Both the position numbers and the translations under genes were made by a program. Shown in pieces: positions 13,865-25,600 of a stretch of 64,000 bases of DNA. The first letter of the stretch is position 1; each line of letters starts with the position of its first letter. Below the pieces are notes generated by a model, which saw nothing but the letters and a program-made list of their open reading frames with translations, was not told the DNA's origin and ran no database searches. The DNA comes from Nymphaea colorata (taxonomy: Eukaryota; Streptophyta; Magnoliopsida; Nymphaeales; Nymphaeaceae), in the NCBI RefSeq assembly GCF_008831285.2, contig NC_045141.1, forward strand, positions 17,842,106 through 17,906,105, given 5' to 3'.

Positions 13865-16800
13865 AAAACATGGATTTTTCGAGCCATCCGAATGCCTCCA
13901 GCCTCTCACAGACGCAGCACGACTGCGTGTCCGGATGGACGGATCGATGGCCACAGGATTTCAGTTCATCTATATACGTAGATATATAAATGCACATACA
14001 TATTTTGCGATGATACTTATTTGAAAGGAATACGAGCTTACTTTCTTTGGTGATTGCAAAGGGGTTGAGCTTGCTGGTCCTTCGAGTTCTGAGTAAAACC
14101 TGTCAGACACAAATCCACAAGGCACAAGTTCGGCCTCAAAGGAGTTATACATTACATGTTACCAAGAAGGAAGTGCATGGTCTACACTACTGCTCGTGTG
14201 TGCTTGTTGCTCTCATGCACCCAACAGTTTCCATTCCTCACAATTTCGGATTGACGTAACCATAATTATTTTTACAGCTTACAAAAGCAAACCTAGAGAA
14301 GGCTAAATTCATATACATGTATACTGACACTCTCCTTCTAACTAACGTAATCTTAGGTTGTATACTCATAAAAATTTTCTGCTGTGGTTAATTAAAAATT
14401 AAACAAAAACTGAGTACGTAAAGAGGAGATCTAGTAGCCGATGCAGGTGTTCATATGAATATAAGGAATCAGGTACCATTTGAATACTTTTATTTTTTTA
14501 CGTATCAAATTAAATTTCTGACGAAAATTATATCTAGATAGGTTTCTGTTCTTTTTAGCTAATGATTATCTTATGTATTACTTTTATGGACCATGGTGGT
14601 TGCGGGGTTGGCATCACCAAAAGCTGTTGATCTTGGAAAAAAAATAGTGCTAGCCTGACTTCCCCTTTATGCTTTTGGTTTTTCAAGGAACTTTTGAAAA
14701 GGTTGTCTCTAGTTTATATGGCTATAATGAAATGCTTTTATCTTTTGTTGTTCTTAGGAAAGGTTCTCTGAATGTACCATTTGTTGGTGCCACGCACCCC
14801 ATAATTTGTCATTGTTTTTGTTCATCCCTGCAGCCTTCAACTAATGGCATCCAAAACATCAAAGCAGGATGAACTGCCAAAAGAGGCGGACTGCATGCTT
14901 AATTCGTGCTTGTGGATTACATAGGCTGCAGACTCATGTAAACTTTAGAAATTACAGTCGAACGTTTTGCTTTCATACCCCAATGATCATTGATTTTCAA
15001 TCAAATAAACGTAGTTCAAGTTTATCAATATTTATGTCACATATCATATTTCAATTATCACAAGTGTTTGAATCCTACTGGAAACATTAGTTTACTGACC
15101 TTAGTTTCCCTGTCCAGTATAATTGATACAAGCCTCAGTTTGCAGTTTCCTGTCCATGCATCGACAGAATAAGAACAATAATTAGAATCGAAACCTGAAA
15201 TATCAAAATTTACTTGTGTGAAAAAAGGAACCAAATTCAGTTTATCGATCATAGACAGACTAGCAGTATATTCTCATTTTTCAAGTTTTTCTGCAACTCT
15301 TGAAACTATATGTTGATCTTATTACATATCTACACAAAAGGTGAGAGCATTCTTACTCTTCTCTGTGATGACAGTGAGGAGAGACCCACGAGCAAGAAGG
15401 TCTCTACCCCTCAGGAAATCAAAGCCTATGATATCTTGCTGCCTTGCTGCTTCATCACTGTTGATTCCTTGAGCATTACCGTGATGAAGAAGTTGAATCA
15501 TCTCCTTTCCACCACATTTTCCACTCGCCGTGTTTGCCTTTGCTCTTGCTCGCAGTGTAGCTGCCCCCCTCAAAGCTAAGCATGCACGCGCAGACAATTG
15601 TTCTTGGGTTAGATGTGTTTTCTGGACATTAATCTCGTCATTAATTCAGTTGCAGGCAGGAAATGTTGCCCAAGGCTCAAGATTAATTGAGCATACAAAC
15701 CGTAGCAACAAAATCTTATTGTTTATTTAATTTAGTTAAAGAAGATTCAATGACAGCGAATAAAAAGATTTACAAAGCGAAAATTAAACATTTAAAACAT
15801 TCAAGAAATGCGAGTTTTGACATCATGACAGCGAATATGAAGATCAGTTATCAACATGTGACAGCTTTCAAGAAGGGATTGGATATAAAAAAAACACCCA
15901 AAAATATAAAAATAATAAAAACAATTTAAAAATTCAAATCATGATCTGTAGAAACTTATGTAAACGTGAAGTAATAGTTCTGACCAATTCAGGCGATATG
16001 AATATATTCCGATTACATTGTGGGGATCGACGAGCCAGCTGAACAGCACTACTCGAGAGCTATGTTGTGTATTTCGCCTCAGCAGTGTTGGCCGAGTCAG
16101 TTTATGCCTCGAAGGCCATTTGGTAATACTAATACATTAATACTGTTTCATGAATATGTCCTAAGCTATAGGATAGATTCATGGAACATTCTAACAAGTG
16201 TTTCATGAATCTACCCCATTTTGTGTGGTAGATTAACGAGAAAATTACAGTCTGTTACTGTTAAGTCATGACCTTGAGCTGGGTCTAGCTGGTTTCATCT
16301 CAGTTGCCAAAAAATGATGCAAGTAGCTTTTGGGTTTGCTTACATGTAGCCGCTGCTGCAGTCAGGGTAATGAGGTCTCCAGCATCTTTAACCGCTAAGG
16401 CTGATTCTATCATCGAGCCCAGTTGGTCTTTATTGGCACCCATTGACCGAGCCACTTCCACACATTGAGTTGCAACCAGAGCGGCAGCAGAAGCCATAAC
16501 TGCATCCCTGGCCCTGCCTCCATCTTGATCTCCATCTTCTTTCTCTTCATGTAATTTCCTTCGTTGGGGTTCATAGTTGCTCTTGTTTCTGACATTTTCT
16601 GCTGCCACGGCTGCAAGAGCAGCTGCGACGCCTGCAACTGATATGGCTGCATGCAGTTCTGCTTTCTCTAGCCTGCTTTCTTCCTTTTTGTTCCTCTTTA
16701 TCTCTGCCAGCCACGCCTTTATTGACTGTCCATGAAGTATTCTTGGAAGCTTCTGTGTTATTTGCAAGATCACAAATGGAAATTATTGTTAAACTGTATC

Positions 16801-17683
16801 AACGGCGCCTGGATTTCATGAGAAATAGATTCAGAAAAGTTTGATAGCCTCTTGATTGCAATTATTCATATGAAGTTTCATGAAATTGATGGGTCCACTT
16901 TGTTATGGTTCCAGCTGTAGCTCCATTAACAAAACCAGGCCATATCAACTAGCTGCTCTTAAATTCGTTACATATAATTTGTTTATGATGGATGAGATTT
17001 GTTGCTATTGAATTCAAACGTAAAGCATGCTTCTGCTTGTTCTTATGCTTAAAAATTGGCGAAAATTACGGCAAAACAAGTTATCTAAAACAGAAAAAAG
17101 ACAGGAGTTATTTAATATAAACTTTACATTACCCATTTCTTGGTGAAACATCGGTGGAGGTTCAGTTCTGGATGGATCATCTGCTGTAGCGATATCCATG
17201 ACTTTGAATGGCAAAACAAAAAGGAAACATGAAAATATCTGTAAGTTTAGTCTTGTCATCATAACCGCCAAGATTGAAGCAAACAAGTCTGTGAAAGAGC
17301 TACCTTCAGATCTTCAGCTTTCCACGGGGGAACAGAATTGCGGTCTACTTGTCCTACGCTTCCCATTCTCTCTTTCTGCTATTGATCACATTTTAAAATT
17401 TCTTACGTATTATAAAGGGGAGTCAGCAGTTAAAACATATATTTTTCCTGCAAACAAGGTTACTTAATATGTATGTCGCTCTTACATATGTCGCTCTTAC
17501 CTGAAGGCCGAACTTCTTGAGCATGTTTTCTTCGAACGGCGCCGTTGGCTTTTGCAATTCATGAGAACTTGCCGGCGGCATCTCCCGGAAAACTTGAATC
17601 GCGTAATTTCGAGAAAGGAAGTCCATTGACTCGAAGGGGACAGGAACAAGCGCCGACCCATCAACTCTAGCACTGGAATCCAT
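12273..17683 (-). CDS. VAN3-binding protein / FORKED1-like protein (DUF828 plus plant PH-like domain)
   Basis: Minus-strand exons in order: 17683-17501, 17375-17304, 17201-17133, 16752-16344, 15575-15357, 15149-15100, 14099-14042, 12463-12273, giving 416 residues with every junction in phase. Diagnostic segments are SMDFLSRNY near residue 20, [14 protein letters not shown] (family SWI.LQQA.HPELN), [20 protein letters not shown], the Ala-rich [57 protein letters not shown], and a C-terminal PH-like part ([36 protein letters not shown]). Arabidopsis relatives (FKD1, VAB/FL proteins) bind phosphoinositides and the ARF-GAP VAN3 and act in trans-Golgi trafficking of auxin carriers during vein patterning. 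The two smallest exons (50 and 58 nt) are the least certain, but both keep phase and family pattern. The start is the first true ATG; an upstream extension would need a TTG start. Confidence 0.87.
13816..13862. repeat. (TA)n(TG)n microsatellite
   Basis: A TA run followed directly by a TG run, in the last intron of the FORKED-like gene. Confidence 0.9.
16105..16260. mobile_element. MITE-like dispersed repeat, copy 1
   Basis: This stretch aligns by eye with 54759-54917. Shared landmarks are agtgtttcatgaatct versus agtgttgcatgaatct, a ggtagatt run, and a terminal tgttact. It begins with ccatttggtaatact, a common style of MITE end. It sits just downstream (in gene orientation) of exon 4 of the FORKED-like gene. 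No target duplication was resolved. Confidence 0.5.
17471..17500 (-). repeat. 15-bp tandem duplication spanning the exon 1 5' splice site
   Basis: Two 15-bp units (17486-17500 and 17471-17485) differ at one base, and both begin, on the minus strand, with gtaagagcgacata. The exon 1 donor of the FORKED-like gene is the first unit. Use of the second GT would add five in-frame codons (VRATY). Confidence 0.85.
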
Positions 17684-18880
17684 GAGAACAAGCAGCCAGT
17701 TGAAGCTTTGGCATTCAGGCAACAACAGCAGCAGAAAGACTTAAATAAAAATCCAGGTGGGTAGCTAGGAATTTGCCAGCTGATCTTGATCATGGAAATC
17801 ACTAGTTAATGGAGGATTTGTAGCTGGAAAGTGAGGTTAAGAACTGCTTAAGGATGAGAAGGAATCATGGTGTCTCATCAATAGAATCGATGCTAACTAT
17901 TGATCTCAAGTAAAGGCGTCAATTGTTAATCAGCCTCTCTGCTTTTCACTAACTTTCAAGGTAAAACTAAACTATACACATGTAGACCATGATTCAGGAA
18001 AAGGTGACATGTTCATTATATAATCTTAAAGGAAGGTGCTGAGGAAGGCGGCCTCCGGCTTTTCACTAACCTTACTTTGAAGCTAAAACTAATGGAGAAA
18101 AAACTGCTATCAGTCTGTATGTTTGATATAAGAGCCGGTGAAACACTTTTAGTTGAGGTTTTGTTGAGAACACTAACTCTTCTTGGAGCCACAGAGAAAA
18201 AGAGGAACAGAATGATTGTTTGTGTGAATTGGAGGCTGGGGATCATAATGGCTCACTGTGAAGCAGACCAATATAGGCATTTGTTTAGTGCCCAAAAAGG
18301 AAAGGCATATATTCAGCAAGGTTTAGATTATTCATGGTGGTTGGCCATGGCTGCTATGTTACGGACCCACTCGCCCACGGTCTGAAGATTATGTCTACTG
18401 ATAAAGCCTATCTGTTTTTCCATTCGTTTGAATCCTGCAAGTAATCAGTTTCACAGGTCTCTGTTCTTTTACTCTATACGTCCTTGGTTTGGTTGGTTTA
18501 TTATTGTTGTCCACAATTTTCTCTGTTGCTAGGTCATACAAGTAGCGTTAGCCTTATAATTAATGATGAATAAATCTAATTATATGTGCTCAATAAAATC
18601 ATAATAGGTTCAATACTATTTATCATCTTAAATCACCTACCTTCTCGTTATGTTATGATCTTCTTGCTGATAGATGTATATACAGGTTGGTTTAGTAGAG
18701 TAGCATTTGAACTGCTAGAACCAAACCTGGCCCGAATCAATGTTTTTCAGCTATGCAAAAAATAATGGCTGAAAACAAATAAAAAATGTTCTAGTTTTTT
18801 TGAAAAAAATAGAGAACATACGAAAATACATAATCAATTTATAGGTTTTTAATATATTAAAAATAAATCCTGACAACTGC

Positions 18881-18907
18881 TATATATATATATATGTGTG
18901 TGTGTGT
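18881..18907. repeat. (TA)n(TG)n microsatellite
   Basis: A TA run followed by a TG run in AT-rich intergenic DNA. Confidence 0.85.
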
Positions 18908-20343
18908 AAAACAAATCTAACAACTCTCTCTAGCAGATTTTTAATGTAGTGCTACTGTTTATCATTCAATAAAAGAAGTACAATTTGCTGGTGGGGTTAT
19001 TGGAATGGTTAGAAATCAGGATGCAATGTTTATATATGTGTGTGAATATGTGTTAAGACTATCGGATTTAAACATTCGTGAAGTCTGTTTAGACATTAGA
19101 ATATAGTTTTTATATGAACTAGTGGCAGAATCAGAAATTTAAACCACGGTAGACCGAACTTGCAATAACACAAAATAGAAAATATCTTTTGAAGTAGGAT
19201 ATTGGATTCAGAATAAAAGATACGGTTCCTATATTCTTTGGAAAAAATGTATGTATAAGGTGAAAGATATATATTTGTGCATAACCAAATAAAATAGGAA
19301 TTTTCATATTAATTGTAGCAACAAATATCAACATATTTCGATATATGTTTCCAATTTGAATTTTTTATTATAATGTGGTTTTCGATTTTTCATTAATATG
19401 ACCAAAGTTAAAACGAAGAAAAAGACAAGGAATATAGACCTGATAAATGCCACACTAACATTGAGTGGGATGCTCTACTTTGAGAAATTCAGTCTCACAG
19501 TCAAAATTGTAAAAAAATTTCAAGAGCTTATAAAAAGGGTTATTATGCAATTGGTATTGGTTCTAATCAAAACTACTCCAAAGTAAGACGAGCCCAACCA
19601 TGTATCTCATACCAACCTGACCCACTCTCACATTAAGCTCAGATCTCAATCTACCTCTAACAGTTTGAATTTCGGTCCTAAAAAGGCTAACAACCAAAAC
19701 AACCAACCATTTACCATCTTTTATAAATTCTTGAAGGTTTCTTATAATTCTCTATATGGGGCTAAATTTCTCAAAAGTGGGTTGTTACATCGAGCAATAT
19801 TACAACCGATTTTTTTAATGATTAAAAGAAAAACAAAATTTAAAGCAAGAATAATAAAAAATTACTTTAACGATGATAAATAAGTAAGAGGCGATGCAGA
19901 ACAATATAGTTTAGCCTTCTAATAGTTGACACAGGCCAACTTATGAGATCATACAGACTATGAGTTTTATACAAGAAGTCGCGTTAGCCCAGCTCCAAAA
20001 GAGTACTTGGATCTTGGAAGTCTGACCTACGTATCAATTAATCAGCCTTTCCTTTACCAACAAATTAACCTGGATTCCATAAGTTCAATGTTCGTGAGGT
20101 TCGACCTAACCACTGGGTATCAATGTTCTTGATTCCTACCCAATGGTCCCCGTATTACGTTTGCTGGAACATGGAAGAAGAGGCATATTGTATCTTGCAA
20201 TTAAAGTAGGAGAAAGTTATATATTTGACTTAATGAAATCAGCAAGCACTTGATTATTCGGATGGGTTTGATTTTACAAGAAATTCGTCTTGAATCTATG
20301 GTTCTATGAACTTTAATAATCGTAGTTTTAAGATCACGAATAT

Positions 20344-20542
20344 ACTCCGAGGGGTGATAGCGCACTGGGCAGACAAGTGCTCCGTCTCCGCTAAGAGCTC
20401 GGGTCGAGTCCTTAGGGCGTCACTTGCTCATTCCAGGAAGCGCTTTACCTCTAGCCCATAAAGGGCTCCAAGCATGCTTTGTGAACATGTCTATGGCCTT
20501 TCTTAAGGGTGGTGGAATGAACCACTCATCCTTGAAAAAAAA
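20344..20542 (+). mobile_element. tRNA-derived SINE with 11-bp target-site duplication
   Basis: The pol III A-box-like tagcgcactggg lies at 20358-20369 and the B-box gggtcgagtcc at 20401-20411, 31 nt apart as in tRNA-derived promoters. The element ends in an A-run (20535-20542). It is flanked by an exact 11-bp direct repeat, atcacgaatat, at 20333-20343 and 20543-20553. The length of about 199 bp, pol III boxes, A-tail and target duplication together define a plant SINE inserted in the plus orientation. The perfect target duplication suggests a fairly young insertion. SINEs have no coding capacity and depend on LINE machinery. Confidence 0.9.
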
Positions 20543-20802
20543 ATCACGAATATCCATTTCTTTACTTAAACATACAAGCTGCGAATGCGGTGTAATTTTG
20601 TCATCTTTCAAACATAAAGTTTCAAATGCTTAAGGGGCATAACATTGATGGGTTTAGGAGTGTGTGCAATGGTAGGGGCATAGTCAAAAAATTTTCATGA
20701 GGGGGCCGAATTAAAGTTTCTAAATTTTGACAAGTGCCAAAATATCATTTTTTAAAATTTTTATATAGGACAAGTGAAATTTTCAAAAATTTACATGTAA
20801 TT

Positions 20803-21005
20803 TTTTTTTTTTGAGATAGGGCTAGAGCAAATGTGGGCTTCCCCTTGGCTCTACCCTTAGTATACCTGTAGTTTGATTCTATTAGTGTTAATAGTGTGGC
20901 ACAATACCTAAGCTGAAGGGTGCATTGTTTTGTCTTGATGTCGAGAGCCTTCAAACCTCTTTTTCTTTTATAGCTTCTCACTCGCCCAGAAGCATAAAAT
21001 TTCAA
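20803..21005. repeat. Dispersed repeat, copy A (T-run at left end)
   Basis: It starts with a T-run (about 20803-20814), the complement of an A-tail, so it may be a minus-strand retroposon. Its interior (caatacctaagctgaaggg, then gttttgtcttgatgtcgaga) resembles 21885-21960, and both end near a ctcactcgccca / ctcgctcaccca motif. Short AT-rich direct repeats resembling aaattttcaaa flank it, but loosely. Confidence 0.4.
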
Positions 21006-21839
21006 ATATTTGTTATAAATTAATAATCCAAAACCCTTTAGCCTAAATTGTATTAAAAAAAAGTAGAATCTAAAATGCTAGATTATCTCTCATCTAAGAT
21101 GTGAGGAAATCAGGTACAATCTAATGGAAAACATGCCAAACATGAGCTGATTTCCACATGAATTAGGTACAATAAAATCATATAAATTGTCCTTTCCTTT
21201 TCAGGTTTAATAAGGTACAACTATTTATATGATTTTTAGCAACGATCTAATAAAGAGAAAACTATACTTAAAATTGTTAATGCGCCCATGAATGAATGGT
21301 TTTTAAAGCAATTCAAAAGTTTTTTTTTTTTCATCTTCCGGTAAAATGATGATTCATCTGATAGGGCTTTTAAGTACTATATTAATAGTCTCTATCCCCA
21401 TTCCCATACTTCAATGGAGAACACATATGCAAACACTCTAAATTTATAGCATCTGAAATATAACAAATAATATACAAGAAATGAATAAGTATAAGACACT
21501 TTAAGTGCAAGTCCCACAAAAAGTCACAGCGGGTCTTTTTTTTTTAATACAAGGATGATTGAGAGAAGAGAGTAGAGAAAAAGTTGTACATTAATGTTAA
21601 ATGGCCAAAACATTTTCTTTCTCTCTCCCTCTCTCATTTCCTTGGTGAAAAAAAAAATGCTTGTATTGGTACTTAAATTACTCTAGAATCACATTTTTAA
21701 ACTTGGGTTTTAAGAAAAATAAAATTAAAAAGCTTGTATTGATACTTAAATTTTTGTCCAATCTGGATCTGTTCAATCTGATCCCATATAAGAGTATGCT
21801 GGACCTGAATAGTCTCAATGTAGTTCTACAAAAATGATA

Positions 21840-22025
21840 AAAGACATGTCTCTAGTTCGATTTTCGTGGGCATTATGTTCTTGTGTGGTATGACACAACA
21901 TCCAAGTTGAAGAGTGTGTCGTTTTATCACTGACACCGACACAGCTCAAGACCTCGGAGGCAGGATGAATGGAGAGCCCTTCAGGCTTTGCTTTGAGCAG
22001 TGGATAGACCATCTCGCTCACCCAA
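21840..22025. repeat. Dispersed repeat, copy B
   Basis: It shares ordered landmarks with 20803-21005: acacaacatccaagttgaag, then cgttttatcactgacacc, then a ctcgctcaccca end. A tagttcgattttc segment resembles a pol III B-box, so SINE origin is possible but not shown. Confidence 0.35.
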
Positions 22026-22156
22026 AGGAACCAACTATAATGTGGATAACGCTAAGCAACGGCGGACAATGATGACAAACAGAGAACTGATGTATAACAA
22101 CATCCGAATTAGAAACTGATAAATCCAGAGTTTCTGAAATCAAGAAGGTACGCCAA

Positions 22157-22202
22157 TCTCCTATTAACTACAAGTAGATTCTCCTATTAACTACAAGTAG
22201 AT
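22157..22202. repeat. Perfect 23-bp tandem duplication
   Basis: Two identical copies of a 23-bp unit (tctcctattaactacaag plus five bases) stand head to tail about 480 bp upstream of the NERD-like start codon. Confidence 0.9.
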
Positions 22203-22679
22203 TCCATTGCCATAAAAAGGAGGTTGTGGACCTGAAGTGTATTGGATATCAGATTCATTGAGTTCAGTGGAGACGAACAAATCAAAACATTAAAGGCTAC
22301 GTCCTAACTCTTTGCATCGTTATTCGAACACGGTGTTCCTGGTGTCCGGACTGACCGTTCCGCAATTCTCCAATATTGCCTCTGTTCATTTTTAGAATAA
22401 AACGGCGAATTAGGGGGCCGTATACATCAATCGGGAACTACTAGTCTACCGACGAGGGCCAAAGCGAACCGACCTTCTTCACTAGCTGCAGGGGAGGACG
22501 AGACGACGATGGGCGAAAACTCTGAAGGACATCAGGAAGGTTAACTAATCGATCCCGAGAGGAGGAACACGAAAGAGGAGGGCACATACCCTGATACTCC
22601 TCCCGTTATCTCCCGGCCATTTATCGGCTAGAACCGCCGAACCGGTGATTTCGAGGTTGGTCTGACGGAGAAACTCGCC

Positions 22680-25600
22680 ATGGACGAAGAAGGTGCTGTC
22701 GACGTTTACCGGCCGTTGCAATTCGATGGTTCACTGCCTGAGGAGCCGGTGGAGGAGGAGAACGTCTCCAGGGAATCGGCTCTCCCCTCCTGCGAAGGCG
22801 AGGATATGCAGCAGCTCATGGGATCGCCCGCCCATGAAGACCTTGTTGGTGGCGCATCGTTGGACGACGAACCGCGAGACGTGGAAATGGTGGGGCCTGA
22901 GGCCCTCGAGGCGGAGGAGGAAGGTGACGATCTGGAGTCGAGCCAGAGCGGGGGAGGGAAAAGGAAGAGGGGGAAGAAGGGGGCGAAGGCACAGCTGAAG
23001 CCACAGGGAAAAAAGAACGCGGAGGAGGACGTATGCTTCATTTGTTTCGATGGTGGAGAGCTTGTACTCTGCGACCGCAGGTAATCCTCTTTCTGTTTAT
23101 CTCCTCACAGGCCATTAATCTCGAATTCATTCCTTCTTTGGCGTGTTTTATCTCTTCTATTCCTCTTTCTGTAGGTTCTGCCCGAAAGCGTACCACCCGA
23201 CGTGTATTAATCGCGATGACGCCTTCTTTCAGAAGAAGGGCCGCTGGAACTGCGGTACTCTCTCTCGCTCTCTCTCTTCTGCTGGTTTATTTATTATCAC
23301 GAACCTTGAGACGGGTATTATGCATTTTCAATTCATCATCATCATCTTCTTCTACATGCCGAGGTGATAAATCTTCTTCTTTGATAATTATTTATCTGTT
23401 TTCCATGAAGATAGCTGCTCGAGAATCTCCACTTTGTTGGAATTTTGCCGTTTCTTTCTTGGAATTTATTTCTTTCGTTCATAATAATTTCTGTATACTT
23501 GTCATGTTCTTGTTGATATGTTGGTGTTAGCAGCTAGAATATTTAGAATGTAGAACCAGCGCGATACTTATGAACATTTTGAACTAGATTTTGTTGTGAA
23601 TTACTTGTAGCCTGCTAATTGCATCTGTAGAGGTTATAGTTGTTTCAATTGGTTATCACATGTCTCGGTGGTTCCATTCCCTGTTCTAATTAATGAGTGA
23701 ACCACTAGGCGCTTTATGGTATGTTGGCTTCCTTCTCGTGATCATTTGCAGTGTTTATCTTGAGACTTGACTTTGGAAAGTGATGTTTCTTGCAGGACAG
23801 AAATGTGGTGTGGAGTTTAACATCTCCATAGTAGCATTTGATTAGGGAAAAAAAAAGTTAAAAAACATTTCAGGTTGTCTGAAGCGGTAAAAATTCATGT
23901 ATCTATATGTCATGAAGACAAATATGGATGAAATTGTTTTTTTTTTTGGCAACTGCAAAGGCTAAATTTTCAAGACAAAGTCGGGTTCAATTATTTTTCC
24001 TGAAATCTTCCCCCTGTTGTACAACATAGAAAAAGTTGCACTTAATTTTTTTTGTATGCTATCAGATGTCTGCTAAGAAATGTTCACATGGTATCTGTAG
24101 CTTCCTTGTTCAGTAACTTGGTTAAAACAGGGGAGAATAACATATACAGTCTAGTATTACTACTTATTATGTAATTTAGAATAGCATATACAGTCTAGTA
24201 CTTACTACTTATTATGTAAGTATGTACAACTTGCCCTCCTACATGCACATGCAGTGACCAAGAGGAGCTTCCTCAAGAATTTCCTTGGAAATCAAGAGTT
24301 TAAATTATTTCAGGAATCATGTGTAGCCCATAGACAAAACCAAAACATTACGTAGGTCCTGGTGGAGTTTGAAATTTACCTTCTCATTCACTCCTCCTTC
24401 TGTGGAGACATTCTGCTGTTCATGTTTAGAAGATTGCAGCAACACAGTTCTGCTCATAAATGTTGCCAAGGAAGGGGAATTTCTCTGCTGATGAAGCATT
24501 GCATCCTTTCTAGATTGAGAGGTCTAGTTCTCTTTGAGAAGAGAAAGTATGTCTTTATCCCAAACCATTAGGAGTTACTTTTGTTCATTTTAAAGAAATG
24601 TTGATTTGTATTGAGGCTAAAATGAAGAGTATTTATCCTTTAAAATGTGATAAACAAACAAAATAGAGGGGCTTCTAGGGTGGCATGCTGAATTGAGAAG
24701 CTCCAAATTGAAAATATCACATTCATACTGTTATATTCTCATAGTGTTTTGACAAACTCAATTGTTTGTTGTCTTGTTTTAATTGAGAAGCTCCAAAATG
24801 AAAATATCACACCAAAAACGTGATGTTGATGTCATGTTTTAGTCTTTTATAAACTCATTTATTTGATTTGGGTTACAATGAATGTCAAGGACTCAAAATA
24901 GTTAGCAGGTGCCATTGACTGATGGATTTTACATTAAGTGATGTGCCATTACCTTTCTGTAGGTGAGGACGACTTCTTGTCATCCATGTCCATTTGCCAG
25001 ACACCCATCTCTCCATTCCATTTTATGAAATTTTTATTTTCATTTACCTTCGAGCCAATTGACTAATTATATGAAGGGTCTTAGTTTATCAGGTCCGGAG
25101 GGGCACTTTTGTACAAAGAAGGAATTTGTTAAGAAAGCCACAAAGGATGTTTATCCCAAGATTTCTGAAGTTATTTCAAAATTTTAATTCTGTGATCTGT
25201 TTTTTTTGTGAAGATTGCCTATCATCCATATTTAAGTACCAGACTTGATTGTGAGCCTATCTCATGCAGGTTGGCATCTATGTAGCATTTGCCGGAAAGC
25301 TGCCCATTTTATGTGCTATACTTGTACGTATTCTCTCTGTAAAAGATGCATTAAAGAAGCTGACTTCTTCTGTGTGAGATCCAACAAAGGCCTTTGCAGT
25401 AACTGTATGAGACTCGTTACACTCATAGAAGACAAGGATGCAAGGACAGAACCAGTACGTTTTCCTAATCATGTCATGGCTGGTTGTAGTGCTTGCATTG
25501 TAAATTTTACGGATATAATATTGCAATGATGGTTTTAAGCTCTGCCTTTTATTATTCAGCCAGTAGTGTCTGTGTATACTTTCATATATATATATATATA

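Larger units (their letters stand above)
17684..22679. other. Divergent intergenic region between FORKED-like (-) and NERD-like (+) genes
   Basis: No supported gene. It holds a (TA)n(TG)n run at 18881-18907, a SINE at 20344-20542, two related repeat segments near 20803-21005 and 21840-22025, and a 23-bp tandem duplication at 22157-22202. The outer ends should contain the two divergent promoters. A 102-codon frame at 18077-18385 has no recognisable domain. Confidence 0.6.

Noticed and set aside
17133-17201. Alternative reading frame ([16 protein letters not shown]) for FORKED-like exon 3
   Set aside because: The other frame gives [14 protein letters not shown], a family hallmark, and joins in phase on both sides.
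18077-18385. 102-codon frame upstream of the FORKED-like gene
   Set aside because: No domain, no splice-linked partner exon, and composition typical of random open frame.
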